Assembly: GCF_000814845.2 (NCBI RefSeq)
Contig: NZ_CP010431.2
Location: 372,001 to 436,000, forward strand
DNA length: 64,000 nucleotides
Direction of reading: 5' to 3'
From: Pandoraea sputorum
Lineage (GTDB): Bacteria > Pseudomonadota > Gammaproteobacteria > Burkholderiales > Burkholderiaceae
Shown: piece after piece, positions 61,109 through 64,000 of the stretch
How positions within the stretch are numbered: position 1 is the first letter of the stretch
Layout: every line of letters starts with the position of its first letter
Position numbers and translations under genes: made by a program
Notes under the pieces: model-generated
Seen by the model: only the letters and a program-made list of their open reading frames with translations
Told to the model about the DNA's origin: nothing
Database searches by the model: none

Positions 61109-62053
61109 TCAGTAACCGCGCGTCAGGTCGACGATGCCGGTAATGGCTTCGCCGCGTGACATCGCGGCAATCTTTCCTGCGATCTGCGCGACGGTCTCGT
61201 CACGCAGCGTCAGCGCCGAGATGTGCGGCGTCACGGTGACCTTCGGGGCGCGCCAGAACGGATGCTCGGCCGGTAACGGCTCGGTGCGGAACACGTCGAG
61301 CGTGGCACCGGCGATCTGGCCGCTGTCGAGGGCGGCCAGCAGGTCGTCGTCGACCAGATGCGCGCCACGCGCCACGTTGATCAGGTATGCGCCCTGCGCG
61401 AGTTTCGCGAACAGGTCGGCGTTCAGAACATCGACTGTTTGCGGTGTGAGCGGCAGCAGGTTGACGAGAATGCGTGCGCCCGACACGCAGGCGTCAAAGC
61501 CTGCATCGCCGTGATAGAGGTTGATGCCCGTATCGTCCTGACGCTCGCTACGGCTCCAGGCGCGCACCGGAAACCCGAACGCCTTCAGCGCCTTGGCCAC
61601 GTGCGCGCCGAGCGTGCCGTAACCCAGTACCGCGACGGGGAAGTCGGCGAGCCGGTTCGGCTTCTGGAATTTCCACTGGCCTTCGATTTGCTGGGTCTGG
61701 AAGTCGTCGAGACGGCGAAAGTACCGCAGTGCGGCGGCGCTGACGTACTGCGCCATCTGGTCGGCCATGCCTGCATCTTCGAGGCGCACGAGCGGAACGC
61801 CAGGCGGCAGACGATGCGCGCTCTCGCCGTGTGCGCCGAGCACGCCGTCGACACCTGCGCCTAAGTTGAAAATCGCCTTCAGACGCTCACGGGGTTGCAG
61901 GACTTCGGCGTTCGGCTTCCACAAGACGATGTAGTCAGCGGGGGCGGTGTCGCCCGGCTGCCAGCCACGAATGCTGGCCTGCGGCAGATGCTCGGCGAGG
62001 CCGGTTTCATAGGCGGCAGTCTTGCCGTCCGGAGAGAAGATCAGGATGTCCAT
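61109..62053 (-). CDS. ghrA: Glyoxylate/hydroxypyruvate reductase A type dehydrogenase
   Basis: 314 residues, D-isomer-specific 2-hydroxyacid dehydrogenase. NAD(P)-binding VAVLGYGTLGAHVAKALKAFG (GxGxxG), then LVNLLPLTPQT, LINVARGAHLVDDDLLAAL with the catalytic Arg, a Glu in DVFRTEPLP and His in TPHISALT. Reduces glyoxylate or hydroxypyruvate. First gene of the operon, 81 bases before HMG-CoA lyase. Confidence 0.9.
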   Translation of the reverse strand: MDILIFSPDGKTAAYETGLAEHLPQASIRGWQPGDTAPADYIVLWKPNAEVLQPRERLKAIFNLGAGVDGVLGAHGESAHRLPPGVPLVRLEDAGMADQMAQYVSAAALRYFRRLDDFQTQQIEGQWKFQKPNRLADFPVAVLGYGTLGAHVAKALKAFGFPVRAWSRSERQDDTGINLYHGDAGFDACVSGARILVNLLPLTPQTVDVLNADLFAKLAQGAYLINVARGAHLVDDDLLAALDSGQIAGATLDVFRTEPLPAEHPFWRAPKVTVTPHISALTLRDETVAQIAGKIAAMSRGEAITGIVDLTRGY

Positions 62054-62110
62054 GAGGTGCGCGGCAGGCGTGGGTGGACGCGTGCCGTCGCAACAGCTGC
62101 GTTCACTCGA

Positions 62111-62126
62111 TTTACGTTAACGTCAA
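62111..62126 (-). promoter_or_regulatory. LiuR-like (MerR-family) operator upstream of the ghrA-mvaB operon
   Basis: TTTACGTTAACGTCAA on the plus strand (TTGACGTTAACGTAAA on the minus), near-perfect palindrome, 58 bases upstream of the ghrA start. It resembles the LiuR site known for branched-chain amino acid degradation genes. The presence of mvaB supports this. The TTGACG half may also be the -35 box. Confidence 0.5.
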
Positions 62127-62180
62127 GTGTAACGCAGCTTCGGCTCGCCCATGTATTGGGGCGAGGCCCGAGCCAGAGAC

Positions 62181-62732
62181 TCAGTCGCGGGCGGCCGCGC
62201 GCAGGGTTTCGAGCTTGACCGCGAAATTGTGGTTGTCGTCTGCGACCCAGACTTCGCCGTCCTGAATCGTGCATTGCAGGCGCATCGTGCGCGAGGCCAG
62301 CGCCGTCAAGGCTTCGGCGGATTCGTCGTCGAGCATCCGTACGGTGAGGTTCGACAGACGGTTGACCTCCTTCTCGGTCGCCTGCCACCACACGGCGGCG
62401 GGTTTGCCGCCGTATGCGATCACGTCGACGTGTTCTGCACGGCCGGCCGCTTTGACCAGACGACGAGCATCCGGCTGGCCGACATCGATCCAGCGAACGA
62501 TGTCGCCGCCGAAATCGTGCTCCCACAGATCCGGTTCGTCGGCCGTCGAAATGCCCTTACCGAACGAGAGACGCTCGCCCGCGTACAACATGAACGCCAG
62601 CACGCGCACCATCATGCGCTCGTCGGTTTCCGACGGATGACGGGCAATCGTGAGGTTGTGGGATGCGTAGTAGTGACGGTCGAGGTCGGTGATCTGCACC
62701 TCGGCCTTGTAGATAGTGGCTTTGAGCGCCAT
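62181..62732 (-). CDS. yaeQ: YaeQ-family protein
   Basis: 183 residues from the ATG at 62732; the longer frame is not conserved. Starts MALKATIYKAEVQITDLDRHYYASHNLTIARHPSETDERMMVRVLAFMLYA (first 51 residues, the family hallmark, here shown as key stretches ATIYKAEV, DRHYYASH and HPSETDERMMVR) and includes EHDFGGDIVRWIDVGQPD. The fold is nuclease-like (PD-(D/E)xK superfamily), but the role is unproven. Confidence 0.93.
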   Translation of the reverse strand: MALKATIYKAEVQITDLDRHYYASHNLTIARHPSETDERMMVRVLAFMLYAGERLSFGKGISTADEPDLWEHDFGGDIVRWIDVGQPDARRLVKAAGRAEHVDVIAYGGKPAAVWWQATEKEVNRLSNLTVRMLDDESAEALTALASRTMRLQCTIQDGEVWVADDNHNFAVKLETLRAAARD

Positions 62733-62880
62733 GCCGGGAAACCGCTGGATTGAAGAAAGTCGCAAGCATACACCAGGCGGTGCAGCGTCCTGTGTCAGGT
62801 CCGTCAAGCCCGTGGCGCACTGCAGCAAAGGGGCCGCAAGCTCGGTATACTGGCGCCTTCGTCTCACCTGATGCATCTCC

Positions 62881-63717
62881 ATGCCGGTTCCTGCACCGCA
62901 AACGATCGACGTCAACGGCTACCCGATGGCCTACGTCGAAACTCCCGCCCCCGCCGACGCTGTCGGCGCGCCGCTAGTGCTGGTTCACGGATCGCTGTGC
63001 GACTACCGATACTTCAAGCCGAATATGGCCCCGCTGGGGCAGCGTCGGCGCGTCATCTCGGTCAGCCTGCGTCACTATTTTCCCGAAGCCTGGAATGGCC
63101 ACGACGGTGAATTCTCCGGCGAGCAACACGCCGAGGATCTTGCGGCCTTCATTACGGCGCTCGGCGTCGGCCCTGTGCACGTGCTGGGCCATTCACGCGG
63201 CGGCTATGTCGCGCTGCGCACCGCGTTGCTCGCTCCCGACACCGTCCGCTCGCTGATCCTCGCCGACCCGGGCGTGGAAATCAGCGGCGGCCCGGTGCAA
63301 ATTCCGCTCGACAGCGAGCGCGGCAATTTCCGTGAAGCGGCATTGAAAGCCATTGAAGCGGGCGATATCGACGGCGGTCTCGCACTCTTTATCGATACGG
63401 TGAGCGGTCCGGACACGTGGCGTCGCATGGTGCCGTGGTTCAAACAGATGGTGCGCGACAATGCGCGCACGCTGATCGGACAAGTCGCCGAGCCGCGCAC
63501 GCCGCTGCCGATCGACGCCCTCGGCGCACTCCACGCGCCGGTGCTGCTGATGGGCGGTGCCGAGAGTCCCGCGCCGTATCCGGACGTGCTCAACGCGCTG
63601 GCGTACGCGATGCCCGAAGCGCGTCGCATGGTGATTCAAGATGCGTCGCACGGCATGAACCTCGCCAATCCGATCGCCTTTCACCGCGCGGTCGACGCCT
63701 TCCTCGGCACCGATTGA
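62881..63717 (+). CDS. Alpha/beta hydrolase
   Basis: 278 residues, no signal peptide. Oxyanion VLVHGSLCDYRYF, nucleophile GHSRGGY (Ser about 104), acid in LLMGGAESPAPYPD and His in DASHGMNLANP. The general layout is that of the epoxide hydrolase/haloperoxidase-like esterases. Substrate unknown. Transcribed alone. Confidence 0.9.
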   Translation: MPVPAPQTIDVNGYPMAYVETPAPADAVGAPLVLVHGSLCDYRYFKPNMAPLGQRRRVISVSLRHYFPEAWNGHDGEFSGEQHAEDLAAFITALGVGPVHVLGHSRGGYVALRTALLAPDTVRSLILADPGVEISGGPVQIPLDSERGNFREAALKAIEAGDIDGGLALFIDTVSGPDTWRRMVPWFKQMVRDNARTLIGQVAEPRTPLPIDALGALHAPVLLMGGAESPAPYPDVLNALAYAMPEARRMVIQDASHGMNLANPIAFHRAVDAFLGTD

Positions 63718-63813
63718 TACGGCGAGCGCAGCGTCGGGCCCGACGTCGTCCCCCGTGCTGCCGCTCGCGCCTCACCTGTCATGTGCCCTCGCTGCCGGGC
63801 GCGCCTTTCTCTC

Positions 63814-64000
63814 TCATTCGTCACGCAACAAACCGTGGCCCAACCGTAGGCTCAGGGTGCGGACCAGATCGGCCATCCATGCCTGATCGCGGTCGGACAA
63901 CTTTTGCATGGCACGATTGAGCGACGGATACGGATCGCACGGGGCCGACACGCTCGCGCCGATGTCCGCTGCCATGCCGTTCGACGAATCGAAGGCCAGC
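63814..64000 (-). CDS. C-terminal fragment of a gene cut by the window end
   Basis: 62 codons, minus strand, with stop at 63814-63816; the start is beyond the window. Reads through to LNRAMQKLSDRDQAWMADLVRTLSLRLGH and ends GLLRDE. Soluble, helical. Not recognised. The region between it and the preceding hydrolase (63718-63813) shows nothing clear. Confidence 0.55.
   Translation of the reverse strand, partial: LAFDSSNGMAADIGASVSAPCDPYPSLNRAMQKLSDRDQAWMADLVRTLSLRLGHGLLRDE

Overview
The window is high-GC, tightly packed bacterial chromosome. Its gene content points to a beta-proteobacterium of the order Burkholderiales: a Burkholderia-type trimeric porin, the long form of argininosuccinate synthase, ACS-type MFS plus DUF2783 plus FAD-monooxygenase clusters, many LysR regulators with single divergent targets, and Zur-, LiuR- and PhoB-like operators. 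Pandoraea or a close relative is plausible but cannot be proved from sequence alone. No insertion sequence, prophage, integrase or CRISPR array was seen. There is one tRNA gene, Val(GAC).

Layout. 1-4.4 kb: C-terminal part of a UvrD/Rep helicase, a GNAT acetyltransferase, and small DUF4239, DUF1653 and DUF6726-like genes. 4.7-11 kb (minus strand): secreted lipase, a membrane/papain-like fusion, argG, a LysR regulator and an EamA exporter. 11.5-17.6 kb: FMN oxidoreductase, GST with divergent LysR, a small secreted protein, tRNA-Val, a NYN-domain protein and an MFS transporter. 17.6-24.9 kb: an aromatic FAD-monooxygenase operon with a divergent MarR and two matched operators; a Tat-exported acid phosphatase with a Pho box; LysR with divergent DsbA/oxidoreductase genes. 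24.9-27.6 kb: an alkylation-repair operon, ada - 2OG-Fe(II) dioxygenase - alkB, behind a perfect Ada A-box. 27.6-39 kb: metal homeostasis. This contains copC-copD, a COG0523 metallochaperone with a QueD-like paralogue behind two Zur-like palindromes, and a translationally coupled four-gene copper operon (Met/His-rich protein, TolC-like, multicopper oxidase, cupredoxin). PhzF, YigZ and pirin genes lie between. 39-44.4 kb: small secreted or membrane proteins, a strongly structured non-coding stretch with its own promoter, a porin and 3-hydroxybutyryl-CoA dehydrogenase.

44.4-55.8 kb is the most unusual region: five consecutive, co-directional paralogues of 687-757 residues that match no family I recognise. 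All share a colinear N-terminal leader ending in one hydrophobic segment, two conserved central blocks, an LCGGGC motif and a C-terminal domain. In that domain a Cys, a His and an Asp occur with identical spacing in all five (C-x33-H-x50-D) and in contexts typical of papain-like or transglutaminase-like enzymes. I propose a tandemly amplified family of exported or membrane-anchored cysteine enzymes. Their substrate and partners are unknown.

55.9-64 kb: nitronate monooxygenase with a TetR-type operator; a seven-gene minus-strand operon (ghrA-like, HMG-CoA lyase, YbaK, FlK-like thioesterase, DUF1289, MaoC, metallo-beta-lactamase fold) headed by a LiuR-like site and probably linked to leucine or acyl-CoA catabolism; yaeQ; an alpha/beta hydrolase; and the C-terminal end of one further gene.
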